A stretch of 64,000 nt of DNA from an uncultured Flavobacteriaceae bacterium (GTDB lineage Bacteria > Bacteroidota > Bacteroidia > Flavobacteriales > Flavobacteriaceae), in contig CANMXP010000002.1 in the NCBI GenBank assembly GCA_947501845.1, positions 496,001-560,000 on the forward strand, written 5' to 3'. Of the stretch, positions 36,795-45,171 are shown piece after piece. The notes below the pieces were generated by a model. That model was not told the origin of the DNA, did not search any database, and saw only the letters and a list, made by a program, of their open reading frames with translations. Each line of letters starts with the position of its first letter. Positions within the stretch are counted from its first letter, which is position 1. Position numbers and translations under genes: made by a program.

Positions 36795-36929
36795 TTACTT
36801 CAAATGCTTTTTAACGTTAGCAGGAAGTGATGACTTTTCTTTTACTTGCGTGCTTCCACTACCGATAGGTCTAATTGTAACCTTAGAACTTGTCGGGCTT
36901 GGTGTTGAGTATTCATACTTTTTTCCCAT
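36795..36929 (-). CDS. Small polar protein A, 44 aa
   Basis: ATG start at 36929. Sequence begins MGKKYEYSTPSPTSSKVTIR and ends KKHLK; rich in Ser/Thr/Pro/Lys, no membrane span, likely disordered. First of four similar-sized minus-strand ORFs in 0.95 kb. A segment encoding RPIGSGSTQVKEK is partly repeated at DNA level near 37245-37285. Confidence 0.5.
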   Translation of the reverse strand: MGKKYEYSTPSPTSSKVTIRPIGSGSTQVKEKSSLPANVKKHLK

Positions 36930-37015
36930 GATAAAATTTGTTAGGATTAATAATTATTAGCCATCCTGTCAAAGACAGGCACGAGGTCAGTAAAGAGATA
37001 GATTTTTTTGTTTAT

Positions 37016-37165
37016 CTATCTCCCATTTAATTTCTTTTGTGCCCAACTGGTCGGTTTAACTTCTGGTGGTTTATTAGGAGTTTTAATTACCGTGTTGTAA
37101 CCTGTCGAAGTGTAGCTAGTACCTGTTTTTGTGTCTCGGTACGTCTTGTTTTTGTCTAATTTCAT
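37016..37165 (-). CDS. Small polar protein B, 49 aa
   Basis: Begins MKLDKNKTYRDTKTGTSYTS and ends WAQKKLNGR. Basic, Thr/Ser/Lys-rich, without hydrophobic core. Spaced 86 bp from protein A. No known family. Confidence 0.5.
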   Translation of the reverse strand: MKLDKNKTYRDTKTGTSYTSTGYNTVIKTPNKPPEVKPTSWAQKKLNGR

Positions 37166-37326
37166 AATTTAAAAGATTAAATTTTTTGTTTTTACTTGAG
37201 GACAAGATTGTTTCTTGTCGTTGTAATATGCTTCGTTGCCTGTCCTTTTCTTTTACTTGCCATCATTCCGATGGGTAAAAGCCTGACCATTTTGGTCTTC
37301 TGTTCATTTTTGTTAATTCATAGTCT

Positions 37327-37473
37327 TTAGGTTTTAATTAAACATAGTCTTCCTTTCCCCATCCAAAAACGATTGCTGGGTGTGTTCTTTTCCTCTGGTT
37401 TTACGTACGGATTTCCCGAACAGCCATCCTTATAATATGTTTCTTTTTTAATATCATTTCTCATTCTTTCCAT
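37327..37473 (-). CDS. Small polar protein C, 48 aa
   Basis: Begins MERMRNDIKKETYYKDGCSG, with NPYVKPEEKNTPSNRFWMG following. Two Cys, basic and polar. Between it and protein B (37166-37326) only very short frames exist, including one related to protein A at DNA level. Confidence 0.45.
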   Translation of the reverse strand: MERMRNDIKKETYYKDGCSGNPYVKPEEKNTPSNRFWMGKGRLCLIKT

Positions 37474-37530
37474 TATCTTATTTTTTAATTGGTATGATTT
37501 GGGGTATCCATATTTTAAAACTAAAAAAAA

Positions 37531-37551
37531 CTCAGATACTAAGTATCTGAG
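37531..37551. terminator. Hairpin terminator in the small-ORF array
   Basis: CTCAGATAC and GTATCTGAG with loop TAA, flanked by eight A and six T, so it can end transcription on either strand. It separates protein D from protein C. Confidence 0.85.
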
Positions 37552-37583
37552 TTTTTTAGGAATACGTTCTTTTAAATTAGAAC

Positions 37584-37736
37584 CTATTTTCCTTGGTTAA
37601 ACCTTAAATTTGTTCTTGAAGCAGGCTCATAACTAGTAGATTTGTTAGGATTAGTTACTCTTACTAAACCTCCATTACCTCTAGAATAATTTGTGTTTCC
37701 TGATTTCCAAGTCTCATTTTTTTTGATAGAACTCAT
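37584..37736 (-). CDS. Small polar protein D, 50 aa
   Basis: Begins MSSIKKNETWKSGNTNYSRG and continues GNGGLVRVTNPNKSTSYEP, ending NQGK. Asn/Ser/Gly-rich, no core, probably disordered. It has its own terminator downstream (37531-37551). Confidence 0.5.
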   Translation of the reverse strand: MSSIKKNETWKSGNTNYSRGNGGLVRVTNPNKSTSYEPASRTNLRFNQGK

Positions 37737-38295
37737 AGTTTCTAAATTTTAAATAATTAAACATTAAACAAATTTGAGATTTGATTACTACGGAAAACTT
37801 GGAGTACCTTAGGATAGTGCTTTAAATATAACTACCTCATCGTCATAAAAGAAAGAACGTATATCCCAATGGTGATTTTAACTTTAATGTATGCCTAGTT
37901 AAAACTGTCTAGATACTCCGAAAATCTCCGCAGCGTCAACCTCTTTAAAAAATCTTATTGCTAAGATTTATTCTTTAATTGGTTATCCACCTATATTTTC
38001 TAGCTTGTTTTACGAATAATCAAATTAGTTTGTGAAATATTTTTAAAAAGTATCGAAACTATATTTAATTATTCAAAACAATTAAAGACAATTGATCTGA
38101 AGTTTACGAAAGTAAACCGTTTAAATGACGAGGTAGTTTTTTTAATTTTTAAAGAAAGCAGCGAAAAGCGTACGCTGATTTTTAATTGATGTATAGTTGT
38201 TGACGTTACAAACGTAAATATAAATCCGCAAATTAACAACTTGAGTGTTATTAATTCGTCAAAATGTTTATATTTGTCGATAAACGACTAATTGT
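37737..38295. other. 559-bp intergenic region
   Basis: AT-rich, no supported gene. It presumably holds promoters for the small-ORF array (minus) and for 38296 (plus). A 17-bp segment at 37888-37904 (TGTATGCCTAGTTAAAA) is almost the same as the start of the 38296 gene but has a stop as its fourth codon, a possible relic of a duplicated gene start. Confidence 0.45.
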
Positions 38296-38994
38296 ATGCC
38301 TAGTCAAAATGAAGTAAAAAGTAGAGTACCTCGAAGAATTAAGGGTCAGCAGGCTTTAAAAAAAGGAAATAGAATATCCCGAAAAGATGCTGTTCAACCC
38401 AAAAAATCTATTGACATTGAGAATAAATTACATAATAATGCACAGAGGGATATAGGCAAGATATTGCAAAAAAAATACTATACTTTATTTGAATTTAATA
38501 AAGATCAAATCATTAATCTTTTAGAAAAAGATGGATTTGACCAAATGATTACTTATTGGGAAGAAAACAAGTCCGTTGTTCCTATTAAAACGATTACCCC
38601 GTTTATTGATGATGACAAGTTTATTGATCTGGTTGCCAAACTAAAAATCAATTTCATCTCTCAAGATGAGCCAGAGCTATCTCAAAAGGTATGTAATTTG
38701 ATACATAAAGCATCAAAGAAACAATATGGTAATCTTAAAATTGGCGAGGATAGGATAAAAGAAGCGGAAAAATTTGCCAGTAAAATAGGCCCTTTATTTG
38801 ATGAGATGAAGAGAATTAAAATAAAATCGTTAAGTGCTAAAGCTAAAGCACTAAATGACTTTGGAATCAAAACTTTTCGGGGAAAGGAATGGAATACTAC
38901 TACAGTAAAGAGAACTTTAGAGCGCTGGCAAAAATTAAAGAATGAAGAAGAAAACACTTCCACACCCAAAACTAAAACTCTAAAGCCAGAATAA
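38296..38994 (+). CDS. DNA-binding protein with recombinase-like C-terminal motif
   Basis: 232 residues, basic N-terminus (SRVPRRIKGQQALKKGNRIS). Near the C-terminus, KAKALNDFGIKTFRGKEWNTTTVKRTLERW matches the helical motif seen at the end of the serine-recombinase 'Recombinase' domain (quoted parts: ALNDFGIKTFRG, TTTVKRTLERW). No catalytic resolvase domain is present, so a DNA-binding role in the element is inferred rather than strand exchange. Confidence 0.55.
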   Translation: MPSQNEVKSRVPRRIKGQQALKKGNRISRKDAVQPKKSIDIENKLHNNAQRDIGKILQKKYYTLFEFNKDQIINLLEKDGFDQMITYWEENKSVVPIKTITPFIDDDKFIDLVAKLKINFISQDEPELSQKVCNLIHKASKKQYGNLKIGEDRIKEAEKFASKIGPLFDEMKRIKIKSLSAKAKALNDFGIKTFRGKEWNTTTVKRTLERWQKLKNEEENTSTPKTKTLKPE

Positions 38995-39382
38995 GCATTT
39001 TCTTAGAATAAGATTTTAAAACCAGACCTAAGCACTGCTTAGGGGAGATGTCTGATGAAAAAATGCACTGAAATATAGGGATATATATGCACTGTATGAT
39101 GTTGTGTTTTATCCTTAATTTAAAAATGTATAGAGTTGTATAATGTGCAATGTTAATCTTTATTGATAGTTTGATGCAAAATTTTTAACAAGCAATGCAG
39201 GCATTGTTTGAATAAACATAGCAGGCTGTGTTTATTCAAATTTTATATATACTGATAAGATATTGTTTAGAAAGCGTAATTTTCTTAGGGATGAATTTTA
39301 TTTTTCTTAGGGTAAAACTGAAAAGTGATGTTTTTTATTCACCCCTAAGGTTTTTAAACGAGAAAAAGGATATTATATATAT
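38995..39382. other. Intergenic region with two hairpins and short repeats
   Basis: CAATGC/GCATTG (39193-39206) is followed directly by TTTGAATAAACA/TGTTTATTCAAA (39207-39240). TTCTTAGGG occurs twice near 39283-39313. No gene is seen. The cluster could be a terminator pair or part of an old replication region. Confidence 0.45.
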
Positions 39383-40147
39383 TTAAGCACTTAAATTTAG
39401 ATAATAATTCACGGCTAGAATAAACAGTGTGGCTAATGCCAATAAACTATTAATCAGCAATACTTTCGTTAACGCTTTAGCGTAATATTTAAAATCAATT
39501 TTATTTGACTTTATAGTCTCAATTATCAACTTTAATTTTCTTAGAGTTTTATATTTTTTTCTAATCTTATATCTCAATACTAAAAAACAAAATTTGATTT
39601 TTGGAGTTAATACCAAATCTAGTAACTGATATAGTATGATTATAAAAGGCAATAAAAAAAGCCCGCATAGAAGTAATGTAACGAAAGTGTCATTATCAAT
39701 CTGATTTACTTTTTCCGACAAAACTCTAAACCAAAAAGCCATGATACAAATCATCAAAAAGAACAAATGGACGAATATTTTTATAAATACGATCGTTTGT
39801 TTAGTTGATATTTTTAGCTTGTTTTTCCAATAATTAACGGCATAATTATCATTCTTAAATTTGTTAAATATGACGGAGATATATCTATTCCCAACAAAGA
39901 ATATCAGGGCAAAAATGTCTTTTTGCCCATTAGAAAGGTTTAGGCTAAAGAAATCAAAAAAGTCTATAATCGGATAAATTATGCTCCTGTAAGATTGAAT
40001 AACTCTTTCAATCCATTGATGAAAAGTAATTTCTCCTAGATGACCAAACAAGCTAAGAATACCAATAACTGTTATACAAAAGTTGATAATAACCCAAGTG
40101 TGTTTAAGGTATTTCGCCTGTTGATAAGGAACTAAATCTGTACTCAA
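39383..40147 (-). CDS. Hypothetical membrane protein
   Basis: 254 residues with about four to five membrane spans (around 17-35, 120-141, 150-172, 225-248) and Lys/Ile-rich loops. The only start is a TTG at 40147. No family recognised; AT-rich as the host genes are. It lies between the recombinase-like gene and the methylase-like gene. Confidence 0.5.
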   Translation of the reverse strand: MSTDLVPYQQAKYLKHTWVIINFCITVIGILSLFGHLGEITFHQWIERVIQSYRSIIYPIIDFFDFFSLNLSNGQKDIFALIFFVGNRYISVIFNKFKNDNYAVNYWKNKLKISTKQTIVFIKIFVHLFFLMICIMAFWFRVLSEKVNQIDNDTFVTLLLCGLFLLPFIIILYQLLDLVLTPKIKFCFLVLRYKIRKKYKTLRKLKLIIETIKSNKIDFKYYAKALTKVLLINSLLALATLFILAVNYYLNLSA

Positions 40148-40299
40148 GTTAAATCCGTTTTATTTAGAGTTTTGTTAAAACAAAGTTTTATAAAGTATAA
40201 AGATGCTATAAATATAGGAAATAACTTTCGCTAAAAAAAGCGAGCAAAGCGCTGCAAGCCCCAACATCTACCGAACAAATCTATGAAATGGATGGTCAT

Positions 40300-41031
40300 T
40301 TAAAATAAAGTCAGTTGGTTTTCTTTATTGGATGGTTTGTTTTCAGGTTTCGAAACAAGAGAAGGTTTTGACCAGATTAAGGATTGTTCTTTTTCTATTG
40401 GCACTATTCCTAATCCATTCATATTAATATGCCAGCCTCCAAACCATTCCATTGATAGCGTATTCATCCATGCAATTTCTCCTCTTAATCCATTAAGGAA
40501 GAAGTTAAGAACAGACATCTTTGCGCAGGTCGCACTTATATCGGCACCATAGAAAAAATTATCTGGATAAAGTTTAGCCGATTTAAGAAGTGTTCGCCCA
40601 GAACCGCATGCAGGGTCAAGAATACGTTTATGCTTTTGATCTTCAATATTGCTTATTTGTGCCATTAATTCACAAATATGTTCTGGAGTAAAGAACTGTC
40701 CATTTTGACCGCGTGTAATATACTCGGTAAAATATTGACCTAAAAGATCAGAATAAGGGGCGTTGTAAACCTTCATTTGTAGGATACTTAAAAGCTTTGG
40801 AAACGTATCTATGCTTTCTTTGTTATAGGGTTTTATAGTTTCTAAGTAATGTTTTTCATTGTCTTCATCTTTTTTCTGAAAACGTGATTGAATATTAGTG
40901 TGATGGTAAGCACAGATTGCAAGGGTAAGAAAATCATCAAAAATGCGATTGCGTTCATATCGTCGACTTAGAAGTTCCATATTATTAGCAAAATCTTTGT
41001 AATAGTCTTGTCGTTGAGTAGTACCAGTCAT
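40300..41031 (-). CDS. N-6 DNA methylase-like protein with missing catalytic motif
   Basis: 243 residues. SAM-binding motif I is intact (LDPACGSGR around 138-146), preceded by FFTPEHICELMA. The target-adenine motif NPPY/F that should follow is replaced by NTLSMEW (about 190-196), so methyl transfer is doubtful. A strong Shine-Dalgarno site (AAGGAG) precedes the start. The group is common on plasmids and islands, where it may act as a structural or regulatory SAM-binding protein. Confidence 0.78.
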   Translation of the reverse strand: MTGTTQRQDYYKDFANNMELLSRRYERNRIFDDFLTLAICAYHHTNIQSRFQKKDEDNEKHYLETIKPYNKESIDTFPKLLSILQMKVYNAPYSDLLGQYFTEYITRGQNGQFFTPEHICELMAQISNIEDQKHKRILDPACGSGRTLLKSAKLYPDNFFYGADISATCAKMSVLNFFLNGLRGEIAWMNTLSMEWFGGWHINMNGLGIVPIEKEQSLIWSKPSLVSKPENKPSNKENQLTLF

Positions 41032-41088
41032 TTTTATTCTCCTTCAAATGAAGAAAGAGGCATCCATTTCTGAATGCCTCGATTTGAA

Positions 41089-41457
41089 TTAATATTCGCT
41101 AGGTAACATAACCGTTAAAACACGACGTGTTTTAGAAAGGTCAGCAGGATCTTCACTGCCATATTCGTAAGTGGTATCGTAATAATCGATTTTCCAAATA
41201 ATCTTTTGCTTATTATTTTCTAATTGAAAACTGCCATAGTCGTGTTCTCCATGAGGGTCATTATCCTCATTAAAATCATTGAAGTTTCTAACCTTATTGT
41301 GTACTTCACTTTGTTTAAAAAGCCCCAAACACTGGATACCAGAAGTAACAACATACCTACCCGATGGTGTCCCTTGAATATAATCTTGTAAAGACATTCC
41401 AAAATTTTGTCGAAACATATCATTTTGTTGAGCGATGATTTCTGATTTATTAGTCAT
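41089..41457 (-). CDS. DUF3768 family protein
   Basis: 122 residues. The conserved core NDPHGEHDYGSF, then WKIDYYDTTYEYGSEDPADLSKTRRVLTVML, are the DUF3768 signature (only short parts needed: NDPHGEHD, KIDYYD, TRRVLTVML). The family is best known from proteobacterial plasmids and islands. Shine-Dalgarno AAAGGAG precedes the ATG. Function unknown; an anti-restriction or regulatory role would be a guess. Confidence 0.8.
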   Translation of the reverse strand: MTNKSEIIAQQNDMFRQNFGMSLQDYIQGTPSGRYVVTSGIQCLGLFKQSEVHNKVRNFNDFNEDNDPHGEHDYGSFQLENNKQKIIWKIDYYDTTYEYGSEDPADLSKTRRVLTVMLPSEY

Positions 41458-41483
41458 TTAATTTTCTCCTTTCAATGAGAAAA

Positions 41484-41504
41484 AAAGGGGCGTGATGCCC
41501 CTTT
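41484..41504 (-). terminator. Terminator after the 66-aa gene
   Basis: AAAGGGGC paired with GCCCCTTT around loop GTGAT, with A-tract before and T after, immediately downstream of the gene ending at 41508. Confidence 0.8.
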
Positions 41505-41507
41505 AGG

Positions 41508-41708
41508 TTATGATTGAGGGTTTGGATTTTCGCCTTTGGTTTTGTTTTCAAAAACCACCATATTGTTAAGTGAGATATTAAAACCTCCGCCTTTGGAATG
41601 TTTCCATGCGGCTCCCACTTTCACGTTATGAGATTTACCCTGAATGTAGGTTTCGACAAAAACGGTATGTGTTGGTTTTCTGCCTTTTTTTTCTGTTTTA
41701 TCTGTCAT
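41508..41708 (-). CDS. Small plasmid-type protein, 66 aa
   Basis: Starts at the ATG at 41708 (MTDKTEKKGRKPTHTVFVE) with a Shine-Dalgarno site AAAGGAG 7 bases upstream; this decides the start over a longer frame. The body has GAAWKHSKGGGFNISLNNM, a glycine-rich beta hairpin typical of small plasmid-encoded proteins of unknown function. First gene of a minus-strand series with DUF3768 and the methylase-like gene. Confidence 0.65.
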   Translation of the reverse strand: MTDKTEKKGRKPTHTVFVETYIQGKSHNVKVGAAWKHSKGGGFNISLNNMVVFENKTKGENPNPQS

Positions 41709-41730
41709 CGTTTTACTCCTTTTTTTGTTA

Positions 41731-41849
41731 ATCAGATGATGACGCGTATTAGCATCAAGGCAGAAGATATTTACCCAGAACCACACGTTTATGCGGGCCA
41801 GTGGCGGGTAAATATCTGCGTTGGTGATATAGCTTCTGAGTCATCTGAT
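41731..41849. repeat. Interrupted inverted repeat, candidate transfer origin
   Basis: ATCAGATGA (41731) pairs with TCATCTGAT (41849), and further in, AGATATTTACCC pairs with GGGTAAATATCT, with smaller matches between. The site lies between divergent gene sets and directly upstream of the MobF relaxase, where oriT is expected. A 46-codon frame through it was not accepted as a gene. Confidence 0.45.
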
Positions 41850-41944
41850 GTATCAATACGGCAAAGGAGGAATTGACAGATATGCACATAAAAACAGAAG
41901 AAAAAAAATTCATGTAAAAATTTATGTTTAAATTTATCGTTCAA

Positions 41945-41964
41945 TTGCTCTCCAACAAAACTTT
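41945..41964 (+). repeat. 20-bp repeat, copy 2
   Basis: Identical to 36754-36773. It lies 69 bp before the relaxase start; a small hairpin CCCATT/AATGGG with loop ACTCTCC (41977-41995) follows it. Confidence 0.7.
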
Positions 41965-42032
41965 TATGTGCATACCCCATTACTCTCCAATGGGATTAAA
42001 TAAAGTTTTGAATTTTACACAGTAGAGAATTT

Positions 42033-44756
42033 ATGATACGCATGTTTCAAAGCCAGACGAGTAGTCAGGCAAAGAACTATTTCCGTGATGCCTTATCGCG
42101 GTCAGATTATTATATCGAAGACCAGGAAATGAATGGGGTTTTTAATGGCAAGATATCCAAACGATTAGGGATTGAAGGGCGAATAGTTGATACAGAAATC
42201 TATGATAAACTTTGTGATAACATTAACCCGAAAGATGGTGGCTCTCTAACACCCCGTACTGTTGAAAATAGACGGGTTGGTTATGATATTAGTTTTCATT
42301 GTCCTAAATCGGTTTCAATTCTTCATGCGTTAGGTGGTGACGAGCGAGTTCTCAAAGCGTTTGAAGAAAGTGTTTATGAGACCATGCTGGAAATGGAAGC
42401 CGATATGCAAACCCGTGTCCGTGTACAAGGGCAATATGATGATCGTGATACCCCAGAATTAATTTGGGCGAGTTTTATCCATCAAACGGCTCGTCCTGTG
42501 GACGGACATCCCCCTGATCCACACTTACATTGTCACTGTTTTACTTTTAATGTGACCTATGATGAGGTTGAGAATAAATTTAAAGCAGGGCAGTTTCATA
42601 ATATCAAACGGGATATGCCCTATTATCAAGCTCGTAAAGATAAACGTCTTGCCGATAAGCTCTCAAATTTGGGGTATGAGATAAGAAAAACCAAAAATGC
42701 TTTTGAATTGGCCGTTATTCCACAAAAGGCAATTGATTTTTTTTCCAAACGAACAAACTTAATTGGGCAGGTGGCCAAAGAAAAGAATATCACGAACCCC
42801 AAAGAACTTGACCAACTAGGCGCAAAAACCCGTGCAAAAAAACAAAAAAATCTTTCGATGCCAGAACTTCGCGAAGTATGGCATGATAATTTAATTAAAG
42901 CTGGGATTGATGGAAAAACTCCCGAAGAAATCAAGTCGACGGATTTATCACATACGGCAGATAAATCTATTGATTTTGCTATAGAAAATGTCTTTACGCG
43001 TAAATCCGTCATGCGTGATAGACAGATTTTAGCCGAAGGCTATAAACACGCCGTTGATAATAAAGATATTGCCCTCGATCAAATTGATCGTGCATTAGAG
43101 AAAAACGATCAGGTTTTTAAAATTCAAGTAGGAAGCCAGAGGCTTTGCACGACACAATTAGTACATAGGCAAGAACGCAATATGATTAATTTGGCTCGTG
43201 AGGGGATAGGAAAATTTCGTCCATTAAAACATGATTTTGATGGTTCAAAGTTTAAACACCTAAATAAAGAGCAAAATCTAGTTATCAATCATGTGATGAC
43301 ATCGCAAGATCAAATTACCATGATACGCGGTGCGGCTGGCACAGGAAAAACAACCCTTTTTAAAACGCTTGTGCCTGAAATTGAAAAAACAGGTAAACAA
43401 GCTTTTTTGTTTGCACCGACTGCAGAAGCCTCTCGTGATGTTCTTCGAGGCGAAGGTTTTGAAAAAGCCGATACTGTCGCAAAACTATTGATTGATAAGA
43501 AATTGCAAGAACAAATTCACGGACAGGTGCTTATTATCGATGAGGCAGGCATGCTTGGAACGCAGGATACCTTAAAAATTCTAGAGTTAGGTAATAAAAA
43601 TAAAGCAAAGATCATTCTCTCTGGTGATCCTCGTCAGCACCCTGCTGTTTTAAGAGGGGATGCTATGAGATTGCTTCGTGATGTTGGTAAAATAGAACAA
43701 GTCTCAATAGAAACCATCTATCGGCAAAAGAATAAGACCTATAGAACGGCGGTTAAGGAAATCAGTAGCGGTAATATTAAAACTGGCTTTTCTATTCTTA
43801 ATGGTATGGGTTCAATTAAAGAAATCAACCCCACTGAAATATCCCAAAAACTCGTTGATGATTATTTAGAAACACGAAAAGAGAAAAAATCAGCTCTTGT
43901 GATTACCCCAACTCGTGAACAAATGAAAGTCATTAATGAAGACATTCGAAAGGGTTTAAAAGAAAACAAGCTTATAGGTAAGCGAGAAAAGAGTTTTACT
44001 ATTTACGAAAACCATCATCTTACCATTGCCCAAAAACAAGATACTCGATTTTATAAAAAAGATCAGACTATTCAAGCCCGTCAAAATCTACCATCTTCCA
44101 ATGGTGGCATTAAAAAAGGATCTGCATTAACAGTAAAAGAAGTCAAAAACAGCCAAGTTATTATTACAGACCGTGGGGGTAGAGATCATATCCTGCCAAC
44201 ACAAAAGGCAAAGGATTATGATCTCTATAGCGCAAAAAATATTAGTTTAAGCAAGGGCGATGAAATTCGTATTGTCAATAAAAACGGCTTTGATGAGCAA
44301 GGCAAACGTCTTGATAGCAAAACTACCCTAAAAGTTAGTGGATTTACTAAAGAGGGGCATATTAAAGCGATTAAGCAATCAGAAAATAGGAATACTGAAT
44401 TTATCTTAAACAAAGAGCATGGCAATTTTGAATATGCCTATGCTATCACGTCGTATAGTTCTCAAGGAAAAACAGTTGACAAAATTATTATTTCCCAACC
44501 AGCAACAACCTTTTTAGCGTCGAATGAGAAACAGTTTTACGTGTCGGTTTCAAGAGGTCGGGATGATGTTTCGATCTATACCGATGATAAAGAAGAATTA
44601 CTAACCTATATAGAAAGGCATGGAGATAGGCAGGGAGCAACGGAATTGATTAAAACAGGACTAATGCCACTAAAAGAATTTGAGTTAGAAAAACCAAAAT
44701 ATAAGGAGGTAGAACCAATAAAAACAATCGATATAGATTATGAGCCAGACCTATAA
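42033..44756 (+). CDS. MobF family relaxase-helicase (TrwC/TraI-like)
   Basis: 907 residues. Relaxase domain (about 1-330): catalytic Tyr candidates Y16, Y26 and Y27 and the metal triad H164/H166/H168 in DPHLHCHCF. Helicase domain (about 390-850): Walker A GAAGTGKTT near 433, Walker B LIIDEAGML near 500, then a TSYSSQGKTVD motif and SVSRGRDDV at the end. It nicks and unwinds the element at oriT for transfer. It is slightly shorter than R388 TrwC (966). Codon use and GC look higher than the host. Confidence 0.93.
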   Translation: MIRMFQSQTSSQAKNYFRDALSRSDYYIEDQEMNGVFNGKISKRLGIEGRIVDTEIYDKLCDNINPKDGGSLTPRTVENRRVGYDISFHCPKSVSILHALGGDERVLKAFEESVYETMLEMEADMQTRVRVQGQYDDRDTPELIWASFIHQTARPVDGHPPDPHLHCHCFTFNVTYDEVENKFKAGQFHNIKRDMPYYQARKDKRLADKLSNLGYEIRKTKNAFELAVIPQKAIDFFSKRTNLIGQVAKEKNITNPKELDQLGAKTRAKKQKNLSMPELREVWHDNLIKAGIDGKTPEEIKSTDLSHTADKSIDFAIENVFTRKSVMRDRQILAEGYKHAVDNKDIALDQIDRALEKNDQVFKIQVGSQRLCTTQLVHRQERNMINLAREGIGKFRPLKHDFDGSKFKHLNKEQNLVINHVMTSQDQITMIRGAAGTGKTTLFKTLVPEIEKTGKQAFLFAPTAEASRDVLRGEGFEKADTVAKLLIDKKLQEQIHGQVLIIDEAGMLGTQDTLKILELGNKNKAKIILSGDPRQHPAVLRGDAMRLLRDVGKIEQVSIETIYRQKNKTYRTAVKEISSGNIKTGFSILNGMGSIKEINPTEISQKLVDDYLETRKEKKSALVITPTREQMKVINEDIRKGLKENKLIGKREKSFTIYENHHLTIAQKQDTRFYKKDQTIQARQNLPSSNGGIKKGSALTVKEVKNSQVIITDRGGRDHILPTQKAKDYDLYSAKNISLSKGDEIRIVNKNGFDEQGKRLDSKTTLKVSGFTKEGHIKAIKQSENRNTEFILNKEHGNFEYAYAITSYSSQGKTVDKIIISQPATTFLASNEKQFYVSVSRGRDDVSIYTDDKEELLTYIERHGDRQGATELIKTGLMPLKEFELEKPKYKEVEPIKTIDIDYEPDL

Positions 44757-45168
44757 ATTTAAAAGCTTAGAAATTGCCAAAGATGATCAGAAAAACAAAC
44801 AAGCCGAAAAAGACCCAAATGGTATAACGGTTTTTGAAATAGGAGATACTCGCACCATCGATTTTATTTTAAAAGATGGAACACGACAATGTTTTCTCTA
44901 TTCCCACATGCTCACCAGTTGGCTCGGCAAAGATGGCAACACAGAAAAAAAAGAACGAGTTATAAAAATATTCTTCGCCACGCATTTGATAACAATTAAA
45001 GGCTATTGCTTAGATGAAATTTACAACACTCTCACAACCTTATCCGTCAAATCTATCAAATCCCACGATGAACGCTACGCCGATATGGTCGCAGAAGACC
45101 AAGCTTTTGTTACGGATATTAATGTGAGCTGGAAAAAGGAAGAGAACGATAATGTAAATAACAGTTAA
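44740..45168 (+). CDS. Hypothetical protein coupled to the relaxase
   Basis: 142 residues, start overlaps the end of the relaxase gene by 17 bp. Central part FILKDGTRQCFLYSHMLTSWLG and KIFFATHLITIKGYCLDEI look like a compact alpha/beta domain. No family recognised, but the overlap implies a partner role in mobilization or a linked regulatory protein. Confidence 0.6.
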   Translation: MSQTYKFKSLEIAKDDQKNKQAEKDPNGITVFEIGDTRTIDFILKDGTRQCFLYSHMLTSWLGKDGNTEKKERVIKIFFATHLITIKGYCLDEIYNTLTTLSVKSIKSHDERYADMVAEDQAFVTDINVSWKKEENDNVNNS

Positions 45169-45171
45169 GCT

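Noticed and set aside
37166-37326. Very short frames between small polar proteins B and C, one partly similar to protein A
   Set aside because: The similarity to protein A falls in a frame broken by a stop codon, so it is at most a decayed copy.
41598-41876. Plus-strand frame through the inverted repeat upstream of the relaxase, including a 46-codon part with protein-like sequence
   Set aside because: No ribosome site at the internal ATG, antisense to the well-supported 66-aa gene, and the sequence constraint is explained by the inverted repeat.
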